Origin: Erodium maritimum
Lineage: Eukaryota; Streptophyta; Magnoliopsida; Geraniales; Geraniaceae
Assembly (NCBI GenBank): GCA_963921825.1
Contig: OY997594.1
Span: forward strand, 60,373,675 to 60,437,674
DNA: 64,000 nucleotides
Reading direction: 5' to 3'
Shown: positions 24,167 through 34,712 of the stretch, piece after piece
How positions within the stretch are numbered: position 1 is the stretch's first letter
Layout: each line of letters begins with the position of its first letter
The notes under the pieces: model-generated
The model's database searches: none
The model's input: only the letters and a program-made list of their open reading frames with translations
Told to the model about the DNA's origin: nothing
Made by a program: the position numbers and the translations under genes

Positions 24167-24360
24167 AATATAAAATAAAAATATAAATGAGACTAACTAT
24201 CATGCTTTACATACATAAGCATACAAAATGTATCTATCGACATACAACTTGCATGTGGGCTAAAGTCATATGCAAATAGAACATTCATACAATAATGAAT
24301 CTATCGACGTAAAACTTGCATGTGGGCTAAAGTTATATGCAAATAGAACATTCGTACAAA
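23981..24360. repeat. Three copies of a gag-coding segment, two in the copia leader
   Basis: The words ACAAAATGTATCTATC, ACTTGC(C/A)TGTGGGCTAAAG and GCAAA(C/T)A(A/G)AACATT, in that order, occur at 23983–24047 (inside gag), about 24222–24286 and about 24295–24352. The second and third copies lie upstream of the gag start on the minus strand. The order suggests local tandem duplication of the gag 5' region rather than new gene content. Confidence 0.7.
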
Positions 24361-24752
24361 GAAACCAATAAAATTATCAAAATCATGTTCATTTTCCTAA
24401 TTCATGTGAGTAGATTAGAAAATATAATTTTGATATTTTATTCTGATCAGTTATATAGAGTTTAATAGAATATCATGTGGGATCGATTCCATTAAATCCG
24501 ATATAATTAATCACAACTTTAATGATTCATTTTCATACATATATATTGTTAGTCTAAAGATGTTGTGGCTACTCTCTAAACAAACAATATACACGTACAT
24601 AAATAAAAGATGGATAATAAAACACCAAAAACATGATAATTTTAGTTGAAAATCAGCTCGAGGGATCCACCAAGAAATGATAATTTTGGACTAAAAGGTC
24701 AAACTGAGCTGGTACTAGAACAAATTAATTCTACTGAGCTAGATTAACAAAA

Positions 24753-24826
24753 ATTAGCTCTAGCTCAATGGTGAGGTCCTCCTTTAGCAGTGTTCAAGTC
24801 TTAGGTTCGAGTCTCCATAGGTTGAT
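24753..24826 (+). repeat. tRNA-like (SINE head-like) sequence 1
   Basis: TAGCTCAATGGTGAGG resembles an internal pol III A box, and GGTTCGAGTC a B box about 33 bases later, with no complete acceptor stem. Probably a tRNA-derived SINE head or tRNA relic. It sits in the copia leader 140 bp from a second similar sequence. Confidence 0.4.
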
Positions 24827-24889
24827 TTTCAAATAATGTTGCAGAAACAGAAGTTAAAACAGTTCTTTAACATATTGATCAACAAATGA

Positions 24890-24957
24890 AGTCGGCCCAG
24901 TGGATAAGGCGTTACTGAAGCCCAGACTCTCCTGGGTTCGAATCCCAGGGGGTAAAT
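24890..24957 (+). repeat. tRNA-like (SINE head-like) sequence 2
   Basis: GGCCCAGTGGATAAGGCG matches a D-arm/A-box, and CTGGGTTCGAATCCCAG is a perfect five-pair T-arm with B box. The 3' acceptor side (GGGGTAA) has no complementary 5' side and the anticodon stem does not form, so it is not a functional tRNA gene. A T run follows at about 24966, as at pol III ends. Confidence 0.45.
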
Positions 24958-25281
24958 TTTCTTCTTTTTTCAAAAAAAATACCCAGAACCAGACCCGGGT
25001 CCATAACCGGGTCAACGACCCGAAAACGGGTCAGCTTCATCTTCAACCTCTAACCGGGTCAAAACGACCCGGTTCAGGCCTAGTTTCAAACCCAACTTGG
25101 ACCCGATCGGATCTCCCTCAAAAAGGCATCAATTTTTTTTTTTTAAAGCCCAGAGTTCATGGAAATCGATTTTCCATTTGATTTCCATAATCAAAACACA
25201 AGAATCATGCAAAATAAACAAACCCCAACAATTGCATAAACTTGAAAGAAAAAAAACGAAAACAAGGCAGATGATTAACAT

Positions 25282-25293
25282 GCTCTGATACCA
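25282..25293 (-). promoter_or_regulatory. Primer binding site for tRNA-iMet (copia)
   Basis: The minus strand reads TGGTATCAGAGC, two bases downstream of the LTR end. It primes minus-strand DNA synthesis in reverse transcription. Confidence 0.85.
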
Positions 25294-25295
25294 AC

Positions 25296-25663
25296 TGTAA
25301 GTACTTCAACACGTGATCATACAAACACGGTATAATCACTAAAAGCGGAATTAGGATCACTTACCTCCAGCCATTGCTTACTTTATTTTGATTTGAAGAC
25401 CTTGAAGAATTTTAGAACAACCTTGATGATTCTGGTCTTCCAAGTCCTACCACTATTTCTCTCTCTATCTGATGGTGTATGAGTAACGTAAAATGAGATT
25501 ATTTGGTGGACTTGGGTACTAATCAACTTATCAATTTATATCTCTTCCATCTAACTTCCATCAACAGTTAAGAAATGAAGAGGTATGATGGTTGATAGTT
25601 TATTTTGACTCCAAATAACCATACTGATCACCTTATGATATCAATAAATGGGAAAAACTTACA
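25296..25663 (-). repeat. 5' LTR of the minus-strand copia, 368 bp
   Basis: On the plus strand it starts TGTAAGTACTTC and ends AAAAACTTACA, so the ends are inverted TGTAAGT/ACTTACA. The primer site follows at once on its 3' side. No second copy was found in the window. Confidence 0.75.
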
Positions 25664-25749
25664 TTTACCGGTAGCGAAATTCACGAAGGAAATAGGAATT
25701 AACCGTAAAAGGAAATGGCGGAGTACGGTGGTGGAGCTGTTCGTCGAGA

Positions 25750-26460
25750 GAGAAATAACACGGGCTCTCATGCCCACCCAAGACTCAACAATAATACACG
25801 GGCTCTCAAGGCCACCCAAGACACCAAAATAATCAATCAACCTCCGGCTTAACCAAAGCCTCTAAAAGTCCTAAAATCAACAGTTTCTCAATCAACCTCC
25901 GGGCATGGTCATATGCCTCCAGTACTCCTAATATCGATGAGTTCACAAACAACCTCCGGGCATGGTCATATGCCTCCAGTAATTCTAATCACGCTAAGTT
26001 CTTTGCTCCTACGACACTACTAAGTGTCACATGCTTTTCTCTTAAACGCTACGTTCCCGTATCATGCCTTTCTAATATTCGATAAACCTATTTAACCCAC
26101 GACACCCCGGTGTCACATGCAATTCTACTATTAACTTTCCCCAGTCAGGGCCGAGATCCGGCTACTTTTCCCTACCTTGTGGTCTTCCTCGAACAAATAC
26201 TCCTATCAACTGCTGTCCGGCTAGCCTCCTCTCCGTCTTCTCGGGCGAATTCCAAGCCTGGGTTTTTAACAATTCAAACTTACGATCATATCAGGTAACG
26301 GTCCGAAGTAAGTCCAATACGTTTCCCCTTTAAACATGAACGGTCAAAAGCAGGATTACGACGAATCGGGTTCAAGCACCCGAGCACAGAACCCGGTGCA
26401 CGTTTACCGAGACATGGTTCCCAGTGCACGGATCCCGGCTCAATTCCCACCAGGGCACAG
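25750..26460 (-). repeat. Fragment of the long LTR (matches 28925–29622)
   Basis: About 700 bp, nearly identical to the middle of the LTR at 27494–30655. It enters at AATAACACGGGCTCTCA and leaves at GGATCCCGGCTCAATTCCC, after which the two copies diverge. Both LTR ends are missing, so it is an internal LTR fragment left by deletion or recombination. Confidence 0.75.
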
Positions 26461-27490
26461 GGGAAACTAGTTCGTACGGCGCCGCAGCGCACCAACCCTA
26501 ACCTCTACCCGGCGAGACTCTCACACCGAGGCGCTGTATTACTACCGTAGGTCATCAATGAGTCTCGAACTCAAGACCTCATCTCTTAACACCAACCTTT
26601 CGGCCCTTACAACCCACAACTATGGACACAACTACGCCAAACCAGCACTCAAACTGCACCAACGCGAACCAATTCACGCAACCACAACACTAACCTGCGT
26701 AAACAAGACGGTGTAAAAGACAGGGGTCACGGAACCGTGACAGACGCCGTCACGGTTGGGGTCACGGTGCCGTGACGAAGGCTCTAAATTGCCAAAACGC
26801 GCTGCTCCGTCACGGATCCGTGACAGGATCCGTGACACTCGCGCATGCCAGTTTTCCAAAAACGTTTCAAACTCGACCCTTACTCCCTTTTTAACCTCAA
26901 AAGAAACCTTGAACGAAACACACGCTTGACCCACAATTTACCAACACACGTACGACCATTCAAGACCAAACACAAGTCTCCCCAACCTCAATCATAGGCC
27001 GACACGGCCAAACAACAACACTCGCCCACCGGGCCAACCAACATGGAAACATGCCCACCGGGCCAACCAAAATCAAACACGCCCACAGGGCCAATCAAAT
27101 TTTAAAACGCGCCCACTGGGCCAACCAATTTTTAAAACTTTTTCCCTTCATCAAAAATCTCATTTCCTGACACCAGGTAGTTACAACCCGGTCCAGGCGT
27201 CCCCGAACTACATTGTACCCACTTGATATCAACACCGTCACGCTCGACTACAGGGGCGCCCCTGAGTCGAGTCGCGACAGCTTAAAAACCTTTCACGCAG
27301 CAACACACAAACAGTATGCCAGTAACCCCGTACTGCACATACACACAAACACAAGCAGGACTCACAACACAACGGGTCTACACACGGTTCCCGACCTGCG
27401 TACCCAACGTACGACGAAACTTTACCGACTCGACTCTCCCCACCTAATTGACGGACAGTCCGAGGTATGAAACCTCGAGCTCTGATACCA
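26461..27490 (-). mobile_element. Internal (non-coding) remnant of the long-LTR retroelement
   Basis: Sequence between the LTR fragment and the primer site of the next LTR. It has no retroviral domain in any frame. It contains a cluster of GTCACGG/CCGTGAC palindromes (26725–26850) and a run of (C/G)CCCAC(C/A/T)GGGCCAA(C/T)CAA repeats (about 27024–27125). The tRNA-iMet primer site (TGGTATCAGAGC on the minus strand) is at 27479–27490, three bases from the LTR. A non-autonomous leader region is the simplest reading. Confidence 0.55.
26725..26850. repeat. Cluster of GTCACGG…CCGTGAC palindromes
   Basis: At least four perfect or near-perfect small palindromes fall within 125 bp (for example GTCACGGAACCGTGAC, GTCACGGTGCCGTGAC, GTCACGGATCCGTGAC). 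They are in the leader region just inside a long-LTR element. Function unknown; they could form stacked RNA hairpins. Confidence 0.8.
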
Positions 27491-28073
27491 AGCTGTCACG
27501 CCCCAATTTCAGTAAACCGAACTCGGGACGCGAACATTTAAAATAATAAACACTTTGAAACCTTTTCCATTAAATCGCTTTAAAAACACCATTTGTTCAA
27601 CAACATAATATTACAACTTAAAATACGTCCCAACAAATGGACAAAAGTATGGTATCCGTCGCTAGTTTCAAAATAATCCCAGAATCCCGCTCCTAGCTCT
27701 TCAAGCTTCAGAAGCTCACCTAGTCCAACCTGCGACCGGTACCTATAGGAAAAGCAGCTAGGGGTGAGCGTTCGCTCACCACCACGGATAACAGACTGAC
27801 TACGACATAAATAGTAGACAATGCCGGTAACACCAACAACAAACTTAACACCGGGGATCACTATTCCCAACTCAAGTACTCCGACTAACACACACCCACA
27901 GTTACTTTCCTCAACCGACTCGGCACTCGAACATGTCAAGTAGACCCGACACAACAATCGACGACCTCCTCCAAGGACACGACAGACAACCACGCAACAC
28001 TCAAGATCACAAGGGATCGCACACCAAACAAGATCACAAAGGATCGCATACCAGCTGCTCAGTAACCATCTCT

Positions 28074-28253
28074 GTATCTCTCGCCCTTTCCGATCCCAGT
28101 CGGTCCAGGCGGTCGACCTGTCTTACAACATCTCTGTCCCTCGCCCTTTCCGATCCCAGTCGGTCCAGGCGGTCGACCTGTCTTACAACTTCTCTGTCCC
28201 TCGCCCTTTCCGATCCCAGTCGGTCCAGGCGGTCGACCTGTCTTACAACTTCC
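28074..28253. repeat. Three perfect-period 60-bp tandem repeats
   Basis: TCGCCCTTTCCGATCCCAG recurs at exactly 28081, 28141 and 28201, with almost no change between units. Because 60 is divisible by three, every frame reads through as a 20-residue period on both strands. This explains the repetitive open frames here without a real protein. Confidence 0.9.
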
Positions 28254-28399
28254 CCCGATCCCAATCGGGGAGCTAGCCAACAACCTCTCCGCCTCTCCCG
28301 ATCCAAGTCGGGAGGCTAGCTGCACCACGCAACCTCCACCATGATCAAGTAACCAAACACAATCACAAACAAAGTTCAACAACCAGTAACAACACAGGT

Positions 28400-28990
28400 T
28401 CAATACTCACAGGCACTCATGGCCACCAAGACACCAAAAGTAAAACTCGGACTCAACAGCCCCACAGGCACTCACGGCCTCCCAAGACACACAAACAGTA
28501 ACTCACGGGCTCAACAACCCTACATGCACTCATGGCCTCCCAAGACACACCGCCAAACAGGACACGGGTTCAACAACCCCACGGCACTCATGGCCTCCCA
28601 AAACACCAAAGGTACAGACACGGGTTCAACAACCCCACAGGCACTCATGGCCACCCAAAACACCAACAGTAAAGACACGGGTCCAACAACCCCACAGGCA
28701 CTCACGGCCTCCCAAGACACACCAACAACAAAGGCACGGGTTCGACAACCCACAGGCACTCATGGCCACCCAAAACTCAACAATAATACACGCTCGCAAC
28801 TTACCGAGACTCTAACTCGTAAGCCAGCCAAAGAATGCTCGCAACCTCCCGAGACTCTAACTCGGTCAGGCCAGCCAAAACCCCAACAGTAAATACGGGC
28901 TCTCATGGCCACCCAAAACACAAATAATAACACGGGCTCTCACGCCCACCCAAGACTCAACAATAATACACGGGCTCTCAAGGCCACCCA
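28400..28990. repeat. Minisatellite, CCCACAGGCACTCATGGCC units
   Basis: Eight to ten units of about 45–60 bp with GGCACTCATGGCC(A/T)CCCAA and ACACGGGTTCAACAAC parts. It is the inverted counterpart of the arrays at 17104–17440 and 18070–18400. Confidence 0.85.
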
Positions 28991-30397
28991 AGACACCAAA
29001 ATAATCAATCAACCTCCGGCTTAACCAAAACCTCTAACAGTCCTAATATCAACAGTTTCTCAATCAACCTCCGGGCATGGTCATATGCCTCCAGTACTCC
29101 TAATATCGATGAGTTCACAAACAACCTCCGGGCATGGTCATGTGCCTCCAGTAATTCTAATCACGCTAAGTTCTCTGCTCCTACGACACTACTAAGTGTC
29201 ACATGCTTTTCTCTTAAACGCTACGTTCCCGTATCATGCCTTTCTAATATTCGATAAACATACTTAACCCACGACACCCCGGTGTCACATGCAATTATAC
29301 TGTTAACTTTCCCCAGTCAGGGCCGAGATCCGGTTACTGTTCCCTACCTTGTGGTCTTCCTCGAACAAATACTCCTATCAACTGATGTCCGGCTAGCCTC
29401 CTCTCCGTCTTCTCGGGCGAAGTCCAAGCCTGGGTTTTTAACAATTCAAACTTACAATCAGATCAGGTAACGGTCCGAAGTAAGTCCAATACGTTTCCCC
29501 TTTAAACATGAACGGTCAAAAGCGGGATTACGACGAATCGGGTTCGAGCACCCGAGCACAGAACCCGGTGCACGTTTACCGAAACACGGTTCCCAGTGCA
29601 CGGATCCCGGCTCAATTCCCGAGGTCTGATTTAGCGTTCCGCTTTTTAGTTCTCGTTCTAAGTCCGGTTTACTCGTCCGAGGTTTCAAGTTCGTTCAACA
29701 GTCCAAACACCGTCTTTTATTCCAATCTGATTTTGATTCAAAATATTTCCCTTTTTAATAAATCTTGCTCTTTAATTTTTCCGGTTCAACAAAAGGTGTT
29801 CAACTTGCACAGATCCAACGCAAAGCTCCAGACAATAATTAAAAAGGGAAGAGGGAGAGGGGTGCCGGAACAGATTCCGACCACCGGCGGAGACGCCGAC
29901 GGTCAAAGTCTCACGGTTAGTGCTCACCGTAGGAAGAACGACAACTACGAGAGAGGGGATGCGACGTCGGGCGCGGCGGCGGAGCACGGCGGGGATTCCG
30001 CCTCGGATCTGGATGACACCGGCGATTTCGTCCCCAGATCAGTCGCGCTCGCCGGCGAGACCGTCTGGACGGCACGGCGACGGGGCTCGGGAGGTAAGAG
30101 GGCGAGATGGGCTCGGTCTCTGAGAGAGGACAGAGAGACGGCCGGTGAGGTGGATCGATGGTGACGTGAGGAGAGTGAAGGAGTGGACGGTGAGGGAGAG
30201 GAGGTCGGGGGTTGTCGGCGTTGTTGACTGGAAGAGAGATGAGAGGAGATGGAGGGTTGTGGGGGAGGTGGCCGGTGATGGAGATGAACGGCGTCGGGAG
30301 GGAATCGGAGGAGAAGAGGGATGGGTGGTCGAGAGGTCCTGCTGCGCTACAGAGAATGGGAAGGACGCGAAAATGGGGATGAAACCCTAAAGTGGGG

Positions 30398-30405
30398 CTT
30401 TTATA
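30398..30405 (-). promoter_or_regulatory. TATA box in the long LTR
   Basis: The minus strand reads GGTATAAAAGCC, followed downstream by a CT-rich leader. It is consistent with the U3 promoter of the LTR on the minus strand. Confidence 0.5.
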
Positions 30406-30837
30406 CCCCGGCCTGGTCCTGACCTATGGCGGATTGGGCTCGGCACCACTCTGTTGGGCCGGCTCGTGCACTGGGCTTGGCCTAACCGACTGGCCCAGTC
30501 CGCCTGACCCTGTAGCTTCTCCCTCTTTTCTTTTCTTTTTCTTTCTTTTTTTTTTGAACGAAAAAAAGAGATTAAACCCAAAAAAAATCACCCACGACGT
30601 TCCGATCGAACAAAACTTAAAACTTGTACCATTTAAAATCGAAGCGGTCTTCACAATATGTATGAAAATGACCAAAACATCCTTTCAGAGTATAAAATTA
30701 CGGAAAGAAATTACAAATAATGGTTAATTACGAAAACTTCCATAACAAATCACAACCATCTATACAAGGTAATCTAATGGCTGAAATTGATTTTCAAATT
30801 ATAGTGAAACATATAGATTTTAGTTGATAACGACACT

Positions 30838-31248
30838 ATATATATATATATATATATAGGGTAGCTATCCAGTAAAAACCATCCTTATTGTGCAAACTAC
30901 GAACCAATCTAAGCCACAGGATGCGGTCAAAGTGACGTCAGCCGAGCGCGCACGATGCTGACACGTGGCAGATTCGCGCGCGCCTCTGCCCGCGCGCGTG
31001 AGCGTGTTGACCACGCGCGCGCACGGTGCTAATAGTTTGGCGCGCATAGTGCTGATAGTTTAGCACAGTGCCAAACTATTAGCACTGTGCGCCCAAATTA
31101 TTAGCACTATGCGCGCCACGTGTCAGCACTGTGCGCGCGCACCAGCAGCGCGCGTGCCCACGTGTCAGCACCTGGTGAGTTTGTAGTTTGCACAATAAGG
31201 GGTGGTTTGTATTTGATACCAACCCTATATATATATATATATATCTTA
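30838..31248. mobile_element. Terminal-inverted-repeat element inside TA repeats, GC-rich core
   Basis: The left end reads TATATAGGGTAGCTATCC… then CCTTATTGTGCAAACTAC. The right end is the reverse complement, with the shared core CCTTATTGTGCAAACTAC exact and the outer AGGGT conserved. Ends are about 55 bp and imperfect, and both flanks are (TA)n. The 300-bp core is unusually GC-rich, with many GCGCGC and (T/A)AGCACTGTGCGCGC words and G-box-like CACGTGTCAGCA/TGACACGTGGCA sequences. No coding capacity; a non-autonomous DNA element. Confidence 0.7.
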
Positions 31249-31984
31249 AAGTTATTGTTATTTGCATGTTTCTTTCTCATGCTAATTTTCTTTAAGATAC
31301 CTATTGTCGTGGACAAATATTGGCCAAGTTTTTACATCAAGAGAATGAGGAGTTTCGGAATCATGAGTGGAACAAGCACAAGGTATGCTCTAATTTGGGA
31401 CAAGAACCTTACATTGAACTTGTAATGAAGAGATACAAGGATTTTAATCTGGCAAACTTCTCATAGACACAAGTGTGATTTTGAATGCAGATACATGGAT
31501 TTTAATCTGTTTTGTTGGGATTGATTGATATTATGTTGAATGTGCAGCAATAAGATTTAGAAGCATCAGTAGTGGTAAGGCTATCTCAAACGAGATTGAG
31601 GGAGCGACCAAGGTAAGACCCAAACTACGATGCGAGCTTACTGAGGGAAACATATGGCCTTAGTGAGATCTCACTATGTTCGACAAGACCACCACCAGCT
31701 ATAAAAAAATGTACGGGTTGTAACCCCCTTGGTCAATGTGGAGGCCAAGTGTTTGTTTCCCCAAACCCGATCAATAAGTAATGTTCCCCATATATGTATA
31801 TATATATATATATACATATATATGTGTGTGTGTGTGTAAGGCCACTATTAACAAAGAATTAAATAGCATAAATCAACCGTGCAAACAAGGAAAGAAAGGA
31901 AGTGATTGTGGATTGTGAACATAGGACAAAAGAAAAAGTTATCCAATTTAAGAGTACACATCTAGTGTGTATATTCGTAATACC
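31249..31984. other. Gene-free stretch with TA/TG microsatellite
   Basis: A (TA)n(TG)n-type microsatellite lies at about 31792–31838. The remainder has only short frames. It may include the 3' end of the copia relic, but no LTR pair was recognised. Confidence 0.35.
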
Positions 31985-32147
31985 CCCTTAAAGTTGGAAC
32001 TAGTAGGTCGATAATGCCCGACTTGTGAAGTAATATTTATGATCGAGTGATTTAGTGAAGATATCTACCAATTGTGTTGACTCGAGATTGGGTGAGGGCT
32101 AACGGTTTGAGCTTGTACGAGTTGGAAAACAAAGTGACAATCTATCT

Positions 32148-34693
32148 TGTCATGCCCCAAATCCGGTTCTTGCCCGGACTCGAGGCATGACTAGGATAAA
32201 ACGATTAAAAAGGCAATAACTCAACAGTAACTTCCTGAAAATCTCCAATACACAACCCAAATCCACATAACTCACTTTAAAACATAAATAACCCTCCAGG
32301 GGTGTAATAATAATCCTCCAACATGGTTTGTTCAAAACTGAAATGAAATGAAAACGAAGTCTCTACAAGACACCCACACCAAGAAGCTCACGAGCCTCTA
32401 CTCCTCAATCAAGCCTGTAATCACAACAATAAACTCATAGGGGTGAGCTTGCGCTCAGTAGGGAAAATACATAACATGGTGGACTTTAAACTCAATAATT
32501 TCATCAGCAAAGTCAACAAGATAAATCTTAACAATCACAGGAAATAGGTAAACCAATCAATGTCGTGGCACATGAAGTCACCACCCTCCGATCCACATAT
32601 GATGTGTCCTCTCGGATTTTCCCTCCAATCCAGAGGAGACGCATATCATTGAGGCTACCGAAAACAACCCTTCGGGGCGCATATCGTCGGGATTCTCAGA
32701 AACGTCTCTAAAGGATTTTATGGCCTCGAGAACCAAGGTATTACTCCCATAGGAAGCATACACTTGGGCAATTCAATGATAATCAAATAATAATTGAGTA
32801 ACACACTCAAACCGAAACACGAAGCAATCCATTCCCAACAAACACCACTTCATTATCACACATAGCTCACGCATCACCTTTTCACCACAACACACAGTAC
32901 ACGAATCACATGGCCACAACACACAAATAACACAATCACAACTTACCGTTCACTTACCAGTTACGACCCATCGGGGCATCGATCACCTGATTGCACCGCT
33001 AGGTACAACCAGTCATACTCGATGCTCCAAACAACCATTTAAGGAAATCAAGCAATCATTCAACTACAGTCAACAGTCAAACACGAGTTCAATCAACCAA
33101 TCATGAAAACCTTCAAACGAGCATTCAAATATGCAATTCAACTAGTTCCATTAGACTCTTTAGCCTATCCACTAAGCAACCAAACAACCAAGCATGTGAT
33201 CCTAACACGCAACTAATCCGAGGGCTTTGCCAAGGCCGCTCTACCAGTAAAACAATTCCCAAGTATTGAAAGCGAGTTACACTAGTGATTGACATCTTAA
33301 TCATTCACCACTAGACACTTCCGGTTATCAGTAATTGAAAGACAATTATTCTAGTTATTCGCATCCTATAGGCATTTCTAAGACATTTCCGATTTTATTA
33401 GTCTAACATGCACACTAAGCATTTAAACGAGAGGTTAAGACTTTCCCTACCTCAAGGTCTTCCTCTCAACACTCTGATGATAAGCCCGGTGGTCGCCACT
33501 AAGTTCTTCACACGGGTCCCGGCGTGATCTTTTCCCTTCTAGCTCGGGTCCAAATTCTTTGCTCTCGGGCGAAGTCCCGTCTAGGTTTGACACATAAAAT
33601 GTCCAAATCAATAATGATAAAAGTCCCAAGGTCCTCTGATTCTTAAATCAAATCACCAAAATCTCACCTTTATTTAAATAAAGTTGATTAATTAATCTGG
33701 TTTTTAAAATGGTTTTAAATGACTCGGGTTGACCCGGATCCAGACCCTGACCCGGATCCAGACTCGACCCGGTCCGGATCAATACCCACTACTGAGCCTG
33801 GCCTGGCCCGCGAGGCGTACTGGGCCCAAAGCCCGTCTTCTATTGTCGTCTGGCCCAAGGCCCAACACCGGACCTGGTCCACTCGGTTCTGTCTGGTCCC
33901 GTGCCTGAACTGACGGCAGCTCCGGCGAGACACGACTTCCGGCCGTCATCTGCGGCGTCAAGGGAAGCTTAGGGGAGGGGAGAACGGGGCGGAGTTGGTT
34001 GTTGAGACTCTGGCGACACTGTGACGGTGTCGTGGTTGAATGGAAACGCGACCCGAGGCCTCCCGTCTCAGATCTGACGGAGGTGGGTTTCGCCGGCTAG
34101 GGTTCCGAGTCGCACAGCTCGAATCGAGATCGGGAAGCCGGAATCTCGGCCATACGAGGTCAGGGAAGGAGAAGGATGACGTGAGAAGGGTCGAGACGGA
34201 CACCCACCGTCTCTGACGCACACGACGAGCTCGAATTTCCCGTCGGCGGCGCTGGCTCGTTTGGTTCGAAGAAGAAGAGAAGGGAGAGACAGATGGGGGT
34301 TCCTGGGTTTCGTTGTTGCGTGGTTGTGGTGGGGAGTAACAACAGAAGAAGGAGCACGAAGGGGGAAGCTCCGGGGGTGGTTCGGGACGTGCGACGGCGA
34401 GAGTCGAGGGATTTCTGGCGAGAGGAAGACGAAGGGGCGAAGTAGCAGATGTGAACAGTACCCGTTTAGGGTTTCGGCCCCATTTTATAGTGGAGCTGCA
34501 CGAGCCTGGGTTGGGCTTGCAGGCTGGGATGCGCACTTGATGCGAATGGGCCGGAGCTGGCCCAAACTCGAGCTCGGCCCAAAACTGCTGCTTCTCCCTT
34601 TTTTTTCTCTTTCAAAAAACAGCTTGTTGCAAACTTCTACCATCACGTTTCAGCTCGCACTTTACTACTCTTTTAAACGAAGTGGGTTTTACA
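32148..34693 (-). repeat. 3' LTR of the gypsy element, 2.5 kb
   Basis: Termini are TG…CA. A TATA box (TATAAAAT, minus strand) is at 34482–34489. A GC-rich leader-like stretch on the minus strand runs about 34440–33700, and the GAGC hairpin block is at 32411–32470. No gene is supported; open frames over the GC-rich part have no homology. Confidence 0.78.
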
Positions 34694-34712
34694 ATCTACC
34701 CCCCTTAGAGAA
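34694..34712 (-). promoter_or_regulatory. Polypurine tract of the gypsy element
   Basis: The minus strand reads TCTCTAAGGGGGGTAGAT immediately before the LTR start TGTAAAAC. It is the expected plus-strand primer of reverse transcription. Confidence 0.8.

Larger units (their letters stand above)
21804..25663 (-). mobile_element. Ty1/copia retrotransposon, decayed, minus strand, 3' part missing
   Basis: Reading right to left there is a 5' LTR (25296–25663), a tRNA-iMet primer site (25282–25293), a long leader (24170–25281), gag, GAG-pre-integrase and integrase. Reverse transcriptase, RNase H and the 3' LTR are not found before 21800, where AT-rich unrelated sequence starts. The leader also holds tRNA-like sequences and duplicated gag segments. 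Confidence 0.8.
27494..30655 (-). repeat. Complete long LTR (3.16 kb), minus strand, 5' LTR beside its primer site
   Basis: Plus-strand ends are TGTCACGCCCC (27494) and GGTCTTCACA (30655), i.e. TG…CA. The primer site on its 3' side fixes it as the 5' LTR on the minus strand. Reading the minus strand: an AT-rich start, a TATA box, a CT-rich gene-like leader (about 30360–29890), the CCGGATCTCGGCC block, minisatellites, a 3×60-bp array, the GAGC hairpin block, and the end. Long open frames across the GC-rich part (29508–30164 and others) occur on both strands without homology and are not called as genes. Confidence 0.75.

Noticed and set aside
24890..24957. Functional tRNA gene
   Set aside because: The T arm is perfect, but the acceptor and anticodon stems do not form.
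27933..28403. Repetitive proteins of 20-residue period on both strands
   Set aside because: Direct result of an exact 60-bp DNA period; no start context or homology.
29508..30164. 218-codon open frame in the long LTR
   Set aside because: It crosses the TATA/leader part of the LTR against the LTR sense strand, has low-complexity basic sequence and no domain.
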